This document shows, one piece after another, positions 43,997 through 56,025 of a stretch of DNA of 64,000 bases. The translations under genes and the position numbers were made by a program. The notes beneath the pieces were generated by a model. The model saw only the letters and a list, made by a program, of their open reading frames with translations, searched no databases and had not been told where the DNA came from. Source of the stretch: Hyphodiscus hymeniophilus (Eukaryota > Ascomycota > Leotiomycetes > Helotiales > Hyphodiscaceae); NCBI GenBank assembly GCA_016508695.1, contig VNKQ01000004.1, forward strand, positions 186,001 through 250,000, given 5' to 3'. How positions within the stretch are numbered: position 1 is the first letter of the stretch; every line of letters begins with the position of its first letter.

Positions 43997-46351
43997 ATGG
44001 GGCTGAGTGTGATTCAGGAGCAGCGCGAGCGTGAGGGTCGAACATGTACTACTTGGATAATGGCTGATGGAAGTTATAGTTATTCTGGACGCAATCAAAA
44101 CAATCACTCGAGGAGATGTACGCCTTCCCACCTAATTGCGTGCCATATCCTGACGTTCTCCTAGTGGAAGGTGCTGGTCATCGATGAGGGAGCCAAGAAG
44201 ATCATAGACAACGTCGTAAAAGAAGATGATATTCTCAATGAGAACATTGCGAGTGGGTACCCTAAGTGAGGGCTGGAGCTCATATGCTAATTATCCTGCC
44301 AGATATCGAAAGGATCGAGGAGAAAAGGGGCATGAACCCAGACATGGACGCCATATACATACTGTCTCCGCAGCCACATATTGTGGATTGCCTCATGGCA
44401 GATTTTGAGCGCCGACGATATCGTAAATCATATCTTGTATGGCTCGCGCTCCTCGATCCTCAACTGCGCCGGCGCATCGACTCCTCGAGACAGGCGCAAG
44501 AACAAATGATGGGGTTTGAAACATTGTCGATAGACTTCTACCCCCGCGAATCACATTTGATAACGTTCAGAGATCCTTGGAGTTTCCCAATTTTATATCA
44601 TCCCAGTTGCAACAACCTTGTTCGAGACCATATGCAGGCCATCGCACAAAAGGTAGGAGGCTTCTGCGACTCGAGCAGGATGTGGCTGAATATTGGTCTC
44701 GCAGATTACAGGAATTTGCGTTTCACTACAAGAATACCCCAAAATTCGTTACTACAGGCCCCGAAATCCGACACACGAAGCCAGCGTCCTATGTTCACAT
44801 CTCGCACGATTTGTACAAGAAGAATTGGACGCATATGCACAATATAACCAGAACTTCCCTCCACCTGCTTCTCGACCTCAAGGCGTTCTTTTGATAACTG
44901 ATAGATCGATGGACTTGATGGCTCCCCTCATACACGAATTCACATACCAAGCCATGGCACACGATCTCCTGCCAATCAAAGAGACAGACAAAGTTTATTA
45001 TAAGACAATGGTGAACGAGGGAGCCCCAGATGAGAAGGAGAAAGAAATGGAGATTGGAGAGAAGGACAAAATCTGGGTCGAAAATAGGCATCGACATATG
45101 AAGGACACAATCGAGAAGTTGATGGGCGATTTCCAGAAGTTTATCGATGAGAATCCGCACTTCACGAATTCGGAAGGAGATGCTACGAGTCTGAATGCTA
45201 TCAGAGATATGTTGGCAGGATTACCGCAGTTTCAAGAATTGAAGGAGGCATACTCGTTGCACCTGAGCATGGCGCAGGAATGTATGAACATCTTCCAGCA
45301 CCACAAGCTTCCTGATATTGCATCTGTGGAGCAATCCCTAGCCACTGGTCTAGATGAGGATTTCCGAAAACCGAAGAATCTGGCTGACCAACTTGTACGA
45401 TTATTGGATGATGAAAGTATCGGCTCCGCTGATCGATTGCGGCTAATTATGATGTATATCATGTTCCGCGATGGTTTGATAAAGGAAGACATTGAGCGAC
45501 TTCTAGCACACTCTTCCCTACCATTTCCAGATTTCGAAAACATTAGCAACCTGGAACTACTTGGCGCCCGCACAGTGAAAAACCTCAAAGATAATAAAGC
45601 GCCTCCCCAACCATTATTTCTTCGCAAAACGACACCCACGGCACAAAATGAAGAATATGCCCTCTCACGTTTCGAACCGATGCTTAAGCTTATGCTCGAC
45701 GATTTGATGGCAGGAACACTGGACCAAGGAGCCTTCCCCTACACTAAGCCTCCACTTGATCATTCCGATGAGATAGCTGCTCAGTCGCAAGCCTCTCTCC
45801 GAAGTGCCAAGCCAACATGGGCTCGGAATCGCATGTCGACTGTCGAAAACCGACAGAGGGTGATCGTGTTTATGGCTGGTGGGGCAACATATTCCGAGTC
45901 GCGATCTTGTTATGAAGTTTCCAAAACGAGCGGACGGGATGTATTCCTTGCGACTAGTCACATGCTCACTCCCGCTCTATTCATTCGTCAAGTTGGAGAT
46001 TTGGGAGTAGACCGGAGGCGTCTTGATTTACCGGCTGATAGGCCAAAGCCGAAGGCTCCAGACTATCTGTTTGAGCGTAATGACGCCCCTAAACCTCCAG
46101 CAATGGGCGGGGTTCCGGCTCGTGTTGCGCTTTCCAAAAGTCCTGCTGCGCGTTTGCTTTCTCAAAAGAGCTCAGGACCACCAACGGCGGGGATGGCAGC
46201 TATGACTATGAATTCCCCCAATCTACCCGTGAATGGCAATGGGATGGCGGATAGTGGAGGTACAGGCAAGTTAGAGAAGAAGTCCAAGTACAAAGATGAA
46301 AGTGGTGAAAAGGAGAAGAAGAAACGACATTTCTTTAGCAGCAAGAAGTGA
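43997..46351 (+). CDS. SEC1: Sec1/Munc18 protein of exocytosis
   Basis: Five exons (43997..44030, 44080..44117, 44165..44252, 44303..44652, 44705..46351) give 718 residues. The protein binds assembled syntaxin/SNARE complexes at the plasma membrane and is needed for fusion of secretory vesicles. The N terminus MGLSVIQEQRELILDAIKT is built from two tiny exons and continues ITRGDWKVLVIDEGAKKIID. Domain 1-2 markers include MNPDMDAIYILSPQPHIVDC and LMADFERRRYRKSYLVW. Domain 3 has LLITDRSMDLMAPLIHEFTYQ. The domain 2b-like end has VIVFMAGGATYSESRSCYEV. A basic Lys-rich tail of about 120 residues is typical of fungal Sec1. Every splice phase fits. Two out-of-frame ATG frames (from 43809 and 43852) overlap the start codon and could lower translation if transcribed. 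Confidence 0.96.
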
Positions 46352-47364
46352 GTTTGTCGTTTTGGACATCTGGCTACGTTGTTGATAGACATCTGGTGGC
46401 GTTGTGAGCATAGCTTTGCCTGGGAGCATGAACATTATTTTATGACTTGATGCGATGGATAGGAGTCGGGCATATATTGCATGTGGGAGGATGGCGCAAG
46501 GCCCCTTTAAATAGGTTCATAGGATTCTAATGCACATGATCTGGTCATGGGGTAAGCTCCCTGCGAATTATGATGTTTTCTTATGGCTTTCGAGTCTCAA
46601 AAATCATTACTCTTCCTGAAGTCTATGCAAGGCGCTACATACTTTCCCAATATGGGCCCCCTTCTTCGCAAGTTCAAATGCCTTCATCAACTCTTTTTAC
46701 CCCCCAAACCGAACGTTTTGTCTATGAGCATGAGGATTTGAAAGTTTTCCCCGCCACAACAGATCAGTCAACCCTTCCATCAGCTACTTTGAGCCAACTC
46801 TTATTTCGCGGACGATGCAGCCATGAGGTATCGCTCTCCTGACCGTTCACTCATCATCGTGGAATTGCACATAACTCTTTCCACACGAAGTAGCTTCGAA
46901 AGTTTGTACTTGCAATGGGAAGCAACCTGTCAGCCAGAAATCGACAGCGCTTAGCGTGTTGAAGAGGTGGTGCACATTCCGTTTATTGTATATTCGCCGA
47001 CTCCTTACATTTGATGTATCGACCAAATTACTTGCACTGAAAGGTCCCAACCGCTAAGATATCTCGAAAGCAAAAATCGACTTAAAACCCACACAAAGCA
47101 GCGTTCTTCACTGGAATGTTCAAGGGTGTTTAGATTTGGTTAGGAGCCTCAGATCTAGATCGTCCTTGTATTTAAGTGTTTTGAATATTGAGAAGATAGG
47201 AAGCTCAAACTTCACCTTTCCTTTAGATCAAACTGGCCATGCATCTATATTATACAGGGAATTATATGCTTCGCCAACCAACCCCCTCTTTCGTCTAGAA
47301 TTCTACGACCAGGAAATACTGTCCAACTTGTCAGGCAAATCCATCAATATTGTGTGGAGACTTA
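46352..47364. other. Convergent 3' intergenic region
   Basis: About 1 kb between the ends of SEC1 and the ZIP gene. No gene, repeat or RNA was recognised. Confidence 0.5.
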
Positions 47365-48682
47365 CTATAGCATGATTCCTGCACCTGCAGCCATAGCCAA
47401 GAACTGCTGGGCCGTCTTTCTCAACTCAACGCTTCTAACTTTTCCGGTCTCCAATAGCTCAGGGATCACAGCAACGGTTCCAACGTACAAAAACGTGCCC
47501 GCCGTGAAAGGTAATAGCATATCGCTCCACGCCAAGCTTGTGCCCATCAGACCATCGAACCGTCCTGTTGCCCCACTGGAGCTGCTGCCACCATATTCTT
47601 GCACGGCGATCCCGATGACAGTTCCTAGCAGAGCTCCAAGAGCAGTCACGAATTGCGCACCCATTGCAGCGCGCTTCGAGAAGCCAGATTGGATGAGTAA
47701 CGCGAAATCTCCCACTTCGTGGGGAATTTCGTGGAAGAAGACTGCGACTGTTGTGGTAGCTCCGATCGTTGGGGAGGCGTAGAAGGAAGAGGACATGGCT
47801 AGTCCATCTGTAATATTGTGTGTAAAATCCGCACTGTTGAAAGATCAGCTCAAGTTCCGAAAGTATCCACAGAGGAAGCACATACATCAAGTTGAGATAC
47901 CCAGCCAGTTTTACACTAGCATTGATCTCCTTCTCCTCGTTGACAACAACCAATTCCGTACTCTCATTTCCCTTTTTACTCCTCCTCGACCTCGTGCTCT
48001 TGGCGGGCGAATCGTCCAACGCACTGCTCGATCCTATAGGTTTCACCACCTCACGCGAATGTCCATGATCGTGTCCACCTCCTCCACCAGTCGCAATCCG
48101 TAGTCCCTTATCCATAGCCACGAACGTCACAAACCCGACCATGATCGCGACTCCAAGCAGCAGATTTTTGTTAGGCTCAACGAGCACGAATCGCACATGC
48201 TCGGGACTGTCCTCGCCAAGAAATATTTCAGGAAGCAAGTGAAACAATGTGTCTCCCAGCAATCCCCCGACCGCAAATGCGACCATGACGGATAGTGACG
48301 AGGGATCGATATTCGGAGGACATAGTGCTAGGAGGAAATTCGGTGGGCCTGAGATGTAAAGCGTAGCCAAGAGGGCATTGACAGCTGGCGAGCCAGGGAA
48401 AAGAACCTCAAAAATACGAGATGTCAAGGATGATGTTGGGGGAGAGAACGCGACCTTGTAATTATTGAGATCTTCGACCAGCGCGCAATCCTACAGGGCA
48501 TCATCAGGGACTGGTGCTACTCGGCGGGGAGTCTTGAGCTTCAGCTCTGTGCTCACCTGGAGCTTCTGCTCTATTTCTGGCACGCTCATGGACGCGATCG
48601 AAGCCGCATGTTTCTCGGCACACACGAATGCGACGGCGACGAGGAGGATTACTACCAGACGCCGCGGAGCAAACAGAGCCAT
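47365..48682 (-). CDS. ZIP-family zinc transporter (Yke4/SLC39A7-like)
   Basis: Exons 48682..48557, 48490..47886 and 47833..47365 give 399 residues. MALFAPRRLVVILLVAVAFVCA is a signal peptide or signal anchor. The membrane part includes GPPNFLLALCPP and AVGGLLGDTLFHLLPEIFL. A His-rich cytosolic loop carries GGGGGHDHGHSREV. The metal-transport helices show ADFTHNITDGLAMSSSF, with the first codon completed by splicing, and VAVFFHEIPHEVGDFALL. HNxxDG and HExPHExGD are the LIV-1/ZIP metal-site motifs. The yeast and human relatives act in the ER/Golgi and release zinc to the cytosol; location here is inferred. The C-terminal helices end in AMAAGAGIML. Confidence 0.92.
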
Positions 48683-49456
48683 TGTGAATAGCTGTTGGAT
48701 TGAAGGGTTCAGGCCGAAAGTGGGTGAAGAGAGAAGAAGCCTCTCATGGACAGCCGATGACGGATGAGAGCAGCTCCAATTTTAGCGTGTCATCAATCAA
48801 CAAACTCGTTTCTCTAACATGTCTACAACATCTCTGAATACATTGTCGGGAATCAGCGTAAATGCAGAAATCGGTCAATGGAATCAATTCCAGTGGCAAA
48901 TAGCATTGTGTCGCAAACCAGTGTTTGTGCTACCTATAAACCCTCGAAGCGCTGTGCTTGGAAATGGCGTGTGATTGAGTTACATTTGTTGATTACTACA
49001 ACTGCCAAGTGGCAAGAGCATGAGTTATTGGATTTCGTCCAGCTGGAAGGTTGAAAGTCTTCGGAGGGGCTGTATTTGGCTGTCTAGGAAGCGGCTCGAG
49101 TCATATCGTGACGACGCTCTGCGCCTGGGACTAGCACTATCACATTTGCAAAGGAATTGGCATTGGGATAGTTGGTATTGGGCTAAATAGAAATTATAAA
49201 TCACAAACTCCACATTGCGTTAGCATAAAACGCCCGTCTCTTGATGTATTGCCCCCAACTCCGTTGATCGTCTCCTCCGTCGCTAGCATTTTGCGCGCTG
49301 TTAGGGTTTCTGGGTATAAGGAAATTGATACCCCGTCCAAGCCAAAATTTCTCCTGCTTCATAATCCAAATTTGTTGTTTTTTCTCGAAAATTGTTTGAG
49401 AGAAATGAAACGCCCAGGGTTCAAAATTCAAAATTCGTCCAACACACCACACTGTG
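48683..49456. other. Intergenic region
   Basis: About 770 nt with the ZIP promoter on one side and the methyltransferase 3' end on the other. No feature was recognised. Confidence 0.5.
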
Positions 49457-50990
49457 TTATGGTTTTCGACCATATACAACATATCTGATGTAAGTTTTCA
49501 GTCAGCGCCATGAAACTTCTTGCTCAGTAGCACCCAACTTACATAGGCCAATAAGCATGGATGCTCCTATCCTCAACGCATGCTTTCAATTCCAACAAGA
49601 ACCCATTGAGTTCTTCCACAGTCCACCCCAGAACTCTGGTAAAGAAGGCCAAGCTGGCTCCTTCGAACCCAAGTCTCTGGTTTGTTTCGTTCCACATGCC
49701 TAACTCCTTTAGGTGCGCGTCTTCTGGCCACGAATTCGTAGGCCATTTGTATTGTATTTCGACAACATCAACGAATCCCATTTCCTCCATGAGCTGTTTT
49801 GCGATGGGCGCTACGGAGCCGGGTTTGTCAAGACGGCGTCCGCATTCAAGCATCAATGAACACCAGCGAGATAAGACACTGTATGGTTTGAGGGTCCCAT
49901 CATCGGACCGACATGGGACATGACATTCTTGGAGCTCAAGGTAACCCCCGCTTTCAAGGTTGCTCGTTCTAAGTCAGCATTTTCTGACTGAATCGTAGCC
50001 CTAAAACATACTCAAAAGCTTGCTCGAAGAATTTCGGCCAATTGTCTAAAGCTTGGCCCATCAATCGAGTGTGAATGAACGTAAATCTCTGCTGGTACGT
50101 CCAATCATCATCCATGTCATCGATCTCGAATTTACAATTCGAAGGAACGCTAAAGCGATTATCAGCGTGATCAGAATCAACCAGAATGATGTGTTTTAGA
50201 GAGGTTAGGATCATTGAGAAAAGCCTCGGCTAGAGCTGGACTGACAACGCTGGTTGGACTGGACTTAGGTCCACGCCAATAACCTACAAGAACCGGAAAG
50301 GTCAGTATGTAGACTGTGTGCGAAGACGCAGTCATAACAACCTCTGATTCCGGATGCTCTTCAGCAAAGTCAATGGCCCAGTGACCTGAACCCGCGCCGA
50401 CATCTAGTACTCTGTGAACTTGATTTCCAACGGGGGCTAAAGCAAGTTTGCCACCAAACGTCAATATCCACAGCTGATGTTCCAACTCTGGCTAGGTGTT
50501 AGACTGGTGGCCTGCTGTGGGAGACTCTGACTTACGAAAACGATTGTTCTCCAACTTTCAGCCAGGTCAGCTATTGAATTGTGGCATCAAGCCATGGCTC
50601 TCACCTCGTCGTTCGGAAACAAGTACTCTGCGAATCACCGATTAGTACAGACTGCAAAGTCCCAAGGGCTTGTAGAGAGCCTCACTTCCATCTTTATACG
50701 CATGGTAGGAGCGGCCATTTTCCACTCTGTACCGATAGATGCTCGAATCGGCTGTACGGGTCGTGGAGATGTCGGACTGGTCAGCATCAGCATATTGTGG
50801 ATGGTAAGAAGCAGTGAATGTGGTCACCCCGCCGAACGCTGAATCTCCATCGAAATTCCCCTATCTGCAGGTCAGCCGCCTCCGTTTCACCTGCTCGCAT
50901 CGTACCATTGTCTTTCTAGATAAGCCGGGGCTGCGGACATACCTCCGGTTGTACGATGGGCGGTGGATCAGGCTCTTGACCGTTACTCAT
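49457..50990 (-). CDS. LaeA-like SAM-dependent methyltransferase, nine exons
   Basis: Exons: 50990..50943, 50860..50686, 50627..50605, 50554..50536, 50487..50342, 50283..50249, 50149..50012, 49968..49543 and 49484..49457, giving 345 residues. Phases close throughout. Landmarks are RVENGRSYHAYKDG joined to KYLFPNDE, HQLWILTFGGKLALAPV, and SAM motif I VLDVGAGSGHWAIDFAEEHP. VIGVDLSPVQPAVPSNCKF and FEIDDMDDDWTY follow, then GGYLELQEC, and the end IYVVYGRKP. This is the TAM/LaeA-like group found many times in filamentous fungi; some regulate or take part in secondary metabolism, most are uncharacterised. Two donors are unusual (GTTGTT, GTTGTC), and exons of 19, 23, 28 and 35 nt make automatic models unreliable. 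It is probably not the global regulator LaeA itself, given the multiplicity of paralogues. Confidence 0.87.
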
Positions 50991-51330
50991 TGTGCTGCGT
51001 CCCGTTCGGGATCTCTGTGTCCATATCTAGGAGTAAGAAGACAACAACATGGGCTTATCGCCTTGTGATTGCGAGGTGTCGTGGTCGCGCACCAGCTCTC
51101 CCTTCGCGTAAGTTGTGGCTGTGAGACCCCTTGGCCTCGGCTCTTCTCTTGAGCATAGACAGGCATGGCACAGGCCTCAATCTGCCTACATACTGGACCA
51201 TAGAAAGAGTTGTCTTTGGGAATTAATGTTAATGGCTATGGAACAACACTACCAGTGTGGCTGGTATCAATCACCAAAGTCTATATCACCATCAACATCA
51301 ACATCAATGTCAATATCTAAGAGCTCCAGT
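50991..51330. other. Short intergenic region with a CATCAA-type repeat
   Basis: The 340 nt hold the methyltransferase promoter. A short ATCAACATCAAC-type repeat lies at about 51288-51318, next to the neighbouring stop codon. Confidence 0.5.
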
Positions 51331-52128
51331 TTAAAATTTGAAGCTCTCGAATTGTAAGTGGTGGGGCCTTGGGTTTCCTAATCCCTCCTCTTTGTCCCAA
51401 TCGAGCTTTATTGCTTTCCGGATGGGTCTCATCTGCTCGTTGGCCGCTTTCTCATTTCCACCCCTCTCAGTTAATTGTCTCTCCATATGCTGCAACATCT
51501 CTTCTGTACTCGCACTATCATCATATCTAGCACACTCTCCAAACATGTCCAGAAGCTCTCTCTGGCCCTCTACATTCTCTTCTTCTTTCATCCGCCCCTC
51601 CTCCTGTTCTTCAGCCAGAGACCCTAATCTCGCTATCGATTCCCGCCTCTCGTTGTGCGTATGCGCATCCATCAATATCTCCATCTCAGAAATACTCTTC
51701 CTATGAGCAGGCATTTTCTCTGCAAGACTGTCAAGCTTCGCTTTGTACAGCACGTGATAGCGCACCTGATCAACGATGTGAAGACTTGGTTTTCGTTTAC
51801 TGCTGCGCTCGAGGAACATCTGCTTCATTTTAATCAAGTCTTTCTGGATGGGTGCTAGAGAACGTTGCATCGCTGGGGCTCTGCCTACGTTAGTCTTTGT
51901 CCTGACGGCTTAGATACCAGAAGACCCCTACATGTCTGGCCTTGAAGCAACGAAAGTTGTCTCATCCCCCATCTGTTTCGACAAGCACTGGAGATGGGAA
52001 CGCATCAAACACATATCTGCGATCAACATGCGCGCATCTTCAGGCTCATCGTGGAGACATTTACTGCAGAGATCGATCGCTCCCTTGCACAGCGTCAAGG
52101 TGTCGCCGATTCCTAATCGGAGTGCCAT
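51331..52128 (-). CDS. Fungal protein of unknown function with coiled-coil character
   Basis: Exons 52128..51932 and 51880..51331 give 248 residues. The N terminus MALRLGIGDTLTLCKGAIDL, then CLMRSHLQCLSKQM, resembles the helical N-terminal domains seen on many fungal signalling or STAND-like proteins, but only loosely. After the intron (branch CTAAC, acceptor GGCAG) the chain is strongly charged and helical (SLAPIQKDLIKMKQMFLE, LGSLAEEQEEGRMKEEENVE, EEMLQHMERQLTERGG), consistent with a coiled coil. The C-terminal HHLQFESFKF ends the frame. No enzyme motif is present and no function is assigned. Confidence 0.62.
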
Positions 52129-52608
52129 TTCTTATTGAATTAGTGCGGGCCCGGTGGAATGCATTTACGAGCTCGGATTTGATTTCGAGTGTTGATGTTC
52201 GATGGCATCGAGCATGGCGACGACAAAGAGGAGGCAGAAGATCAATGAGGCAGGTGGGGTTGCCTTATCATCCCTGGTGCCATATATGTTATTGGACTGC
52301 TCGAGCACATGCAGCCAATGATGATCGCAGGAGCGCCACATCACCTGCACATCGAGCCGCGATAGATATCATACGTATGGGTAGTTGCCATATGATTTAG
52401 TGCTCAAGTAGCCGCTCTTTCTCAAGACTGAAGCAACTCCCTTCGATACTCCGCTATGCCGTCGCTAAATACTCTAATATGGATACTGTCCCAGGCCAAT
52501 TTAGACAAACACAAGCCTCTTGTAAGAGGTATCATCCTCAATCATTCCGGAGCATTCGACCTCTCAAATGTCAATATCCTGCAGAACAATCAGAACCTAA
52601 AAAAAATC
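52129..52608. other. Intergenic region
   Basis: About 480 nt without a recognised gene, between two genes transcribed leftward. Confidence 0.5.
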
Positions 52609-54264
52609 CTAAGTCTCCTCCCCGCCCCTTTCTGCCTGCATATCCGGCTCCGTCTTGTCCACCATGCCGAACTTAGAAAGTCTCCTCAACACAAGCCAAG
52701 CACCACCCATGATAACGAGACAACCCCAAAAGGGCGTCCTCTCCATAATCCAACCCTGTCCCAAGACGCTCGAGAACAAGCTACTCCACGCAGCTGTAGC
52801 GATCATTCCACCAATCGTCTCAACCATTGAAATACCAAGGTACAACTTCTCAACCTCCTCTTTCTCAGCAACCAGCCCCGTACTGAAACTCCTTAGACTA
52901 TCCACCAACGGTATACTGAGGTTACCAGCCGTCAATGCCAGCACATAACAAACTCGGGTTGGCGCTATGCTCATCAAGCCCAATCCCACGAATAAGAACA
53001 TCAGAGAGGCTTTCGAGACGAACATGTCGATCGCGGATGAGGACCCGAGGCGTGGAGCGAGGTATTTGGCTGTGAGGATAGGAAGGGAGAGTAGAAGTGT
53101 GCCCGAGACGATCATCTCGAAAGAGAATATCGCTTGTACGTCTGCGAGGATCCAGTGGTATGTAACGGAGGCCCATTGTGTGAAAATGATTTGGATTCCG
53201 TCAACAACCTTCAAAAGGAAGAATGCTATGATCGTGAGACGCGAAAGCGGGGAGGTGTAGAGAATTCTGGTGAAAAGGTCGATGTTGTGACGATGGCTGG
53301 ACCTTAGGGCGAGGAAAATAGTTCGAAGTACAGAGGGCTGCAACGTATTACACGAGGGACATGCGAGAAGAGCAGTCGCCTCGGATGAGAAGTCGAAGGT
53401 GCATGCCGAGGTTGGCTTGCAGATATGGTCTGGTAAGGGCGATTTTGTCGAACTTGGTGCTGAAGGAAAGAGAAGCGTGACTGGTATCATGAGAGCTTGC
53501 GCTGAGACTCCAATTCCGCAAAGAAGCCAAACATTAACTCGCAGCAAGAAAGCGCTCATACTTAGCCCGATAAACGACATGGAGAGACATATGGCGCCGA
53601 ACCTGTAGAGAACAGCACTTCTAGGACCGCTCAGTTTTGATGATCCAAAAGTACAACGAGGTACGTACAAATTCTTGGAGTCGGTTGATTCCGCGACGTA
53701 GGTCATAACGAGGGATGATAGGATGACCTGCCCTCCTCCGATGACATTGAATACAGGCTTCAGCCAGATCAAGCGAATGTCAAAAAATTGACGATAATAG
53801 CCTGTTCTTCTCAGTTTGTATTTCGATGACTGCGAAAATTAACATACAAATGGTGATGAAATAGGCTGAGCCAAGGACGATGCTAAATGTGTTCAGGAAG
53901 AGTACTTTCTTCTTCCCAAACACGCGCGTCAGTTTGCTCCACGGACCCGTGAGTATGAGAGCTGGCGCAATCAGTCAGGTTCTTCGTATCAAGTAGGTAG
54001 CTATATACCGGGAAGAAAACAAAGGAATACGTAGATTCCATTAATTTGAGCGACTTTCGACTGAATTCTAGGAAGCTTGCACAGGCTCTCGTCAATAGGC
54101 CCGCCTTCTGGAATTCTCTGCGGGTTGTATATGCCATAGTACTCATGGCAGATAAACTGCTCTATGAGATAGATGTGAGTACCTCCTATTGCACCGGTAG
54201 CAAAAGATGCAATCCCAATGAGAGTGAAGGCTGGGATCAGCGCTGAACTGTCGGTACCCGCCAT
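52609..54264 (-). CDS. Major facilitator superfamily transporter
   Basis: Exons 54264..54009, 53961..53848 and 53801..52609 give 520 residues. Exon 1 has a first helix (LIPAFTLIGIASFATGAIGG) and an extracellular loop with Cys residues (QFICHEYYGIYNP, ESLCKLPRIQ). The junction ALILTGPWSKLTRVFGKKK holds the loop 2-3 basic motif (G-x-W/L-S/D-x-x-x-R-x-G-K/R-K/R) typical of MFS. The second half has six helices, including IGGGQVILSSLVMTYVAES and KLYLGISMVETIGGMI. The N-terminal layout recalls the SLC46/PCFT-like fungal MFS group rather than sugar or drug:H+ families, but the substrate cannot be predicted. The neighbouring aldo-keto reductase and methyltransferase do not form an evident cluster, because a core synthase is missing. 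Confidence 0.87.
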
Positions 54265-54775
54265 CGGTGATCAATAAAATCCAGGGTATTGGATGCAGGG
54301 AGAAAAGTTAGGTAAAAGGGACATTTTGCGAAGAAAGTTGAAAGGCAGAAAGATAGAAGGGGAGATAGCTGTACACAAGATAAGGACCCCGTTTGTGTGA
54401 TACGCAACGTTACGAATAACACATAGCGGTTTCACTTGACACGGGAAATCTAAGTCTATTTTGGACTTCAAGTTCCACGAGCATGGCAACCGCGTGACGG
54501 GCATTCGGAACATTTGTTGTTTGTTGCATCCCGACTGGCCAGTCTTCCCGGTTTCAGACACAACTTCGCTCATGACAGGATCAAACGCAAGTTCGTTCAA
54601 TGGCAACAGTGCTAAGGTTGAGATGAAAATCGTCACTTCGACCTCACACCCTCAATAGTACGCTTTTCACCCAAGCCTAGCGAGACAGATGACCCAACAG
54701 AATAGTGTTCATTCGACTTTAAGTTCTTCGCGTAGTTCTGATCGCTCTGAGCATCTTAGTCGGGAGTACAGTAAT
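54265..54775. other. Intergenic region
   Basis: About 510 nt; nothing beyond short frames was seen. Confidence 0.5.
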
Positions 54776-56025
54776 CTACCCCTTGCGTGGCTTCGGGCCC
54801 TTGGCCTTCTCGACAGCATCGAACTCCCCTGACTGCTTGACAAACTGAATATCGTTGAAAGTCATCCTCGAATTGTACGTTCCGCCGCCGTATTCGAAAA
54901 GCATAGTCAAGGGGAAGCCAATTTTGAAAGGGGCAGCATTTTCGATCTCATCGATCTCATCATCCGTCAATTCTACCCCAAGGCCTTCAATATTGCCCTT
55001 CAGATGCTCGACTTTCCGGCCCCCAACGATCGGGAAAACGTAAGGCGCTTTGTGCATAACATATGCAAGAGCAATACTTGTCGTCTGGACACCCTTTTGC
55101 TTTCCGAGCTTGCCCAGAACTGCAGCAACAGCTTGCATTTCTGGGGTATTTGGAATCCCCTTCCGACCCTGGTCGCCCTTCTTCTCCAATTCCTCTTTTG
55201 TTGCGAAATTTCCTCTCCCAAGCGACCCCCATGGAGCCAAAGCCATACCTTCCGCTTCACACATAGGCAAGATGTCCCTTTCGAAATCCCTAACAGCGGC
55301 ACTCCACAAGCCTTGGTAAACAACGAACTGGGCTAGACCATGATCCCTTGCGTATTGATTGGCTTTACTGACGATCCATGCTGGCGTATCGCTGATTCCA
55401 AGATAAAGGACCTTTCCAGCAGCCACGACATGATTCAACATGTTCATAATTTCTGGGATAGAAGTCGTATGATCCCACCAATGAATGTAGAGGATATCCA
55501 CATAGCTCGTTTGCAACTTCTTAAGACTTGCTTCAAGCGAAAGCTTCAAGCTCTTCGAATGATTGCCTGAGAACCCCGACCGAATGTTAAGCTTCGCGCT
55601 TTGCTCTGCTCCAGGGTAGTAAGTAGTGAATTTCGTGGCAATCACCATCTCATCACGGTTTCCACGCTCAGCCATCCATTCTCCAATCCATGTTTCGGAT
55701 TCACCTCCTTGGTAGTTGTTCGCGGTATCGACCCAATTCCCGCCATTCTCGTAGAAGTAGTCCAGGATCTCGAAAGTCTGCGATTTGTCGCATTTTCCCA
55801 AGAACCTTTGAGCGAGTCAGCACTGTTATCGGATAGAAGCTTGGGTTGTACTCATGAAATCCACGTTCATTGTGGAAAACAAAGTTGCAAAACTTACTTT
55901 TCCCAGGCATTGCCAAAATTCATAGCTCCTAAGCACAAAGGGGACACTCGAATTCCAGCTGTCGGGCTAAGGAGCCGGTGAATGCCCAGGCGCGACTTGG
56001 CAACTGGTGCTTGTGGGAAGGCCAT
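54776..56025 (-). CDS. Aldo-keto reductase (aryl-alcohol dehydrogenase / norsolorinic acid reductase type)
   Basis: Exons 56025..55898 and 55805..54776 give 385 residues. The fold is an NADPH-dependent (beta/alpha)8 barrel. The catalytic tetrad is visible: Asp and Tyr in WVDTANNYQGGESE, Lys in MVIATKFTTYY, His in ILYIHWWDHT. The N terminus LLSPTAGIRVSPLCLGAMNF and the exon junction WEKFLGKCDKSQTFEILDYF match fungal AAD/NorA-like enzymes of the AKR9 group. Cofactor-binding residues lie around FPIVGGRKVEHLKGNIEGLG. The C-terminal tail ends in KGPKPRKG. Such enzymes reduce aromatic aldehydes; the physiological substrate is unknown and no aflatoxin-type cluster surrounds it. Confidence 0.93.

Noticed and set aside
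49457..56025. A secondary-metabolite cluster made of methyltransferase, MFS carrier and aldo-keto reductase
   Set aside because: No polyketide synthase, peptide synthetase, terpene cyclase or pathway transcription factor is present, and the unrelated genes between them give no unity.
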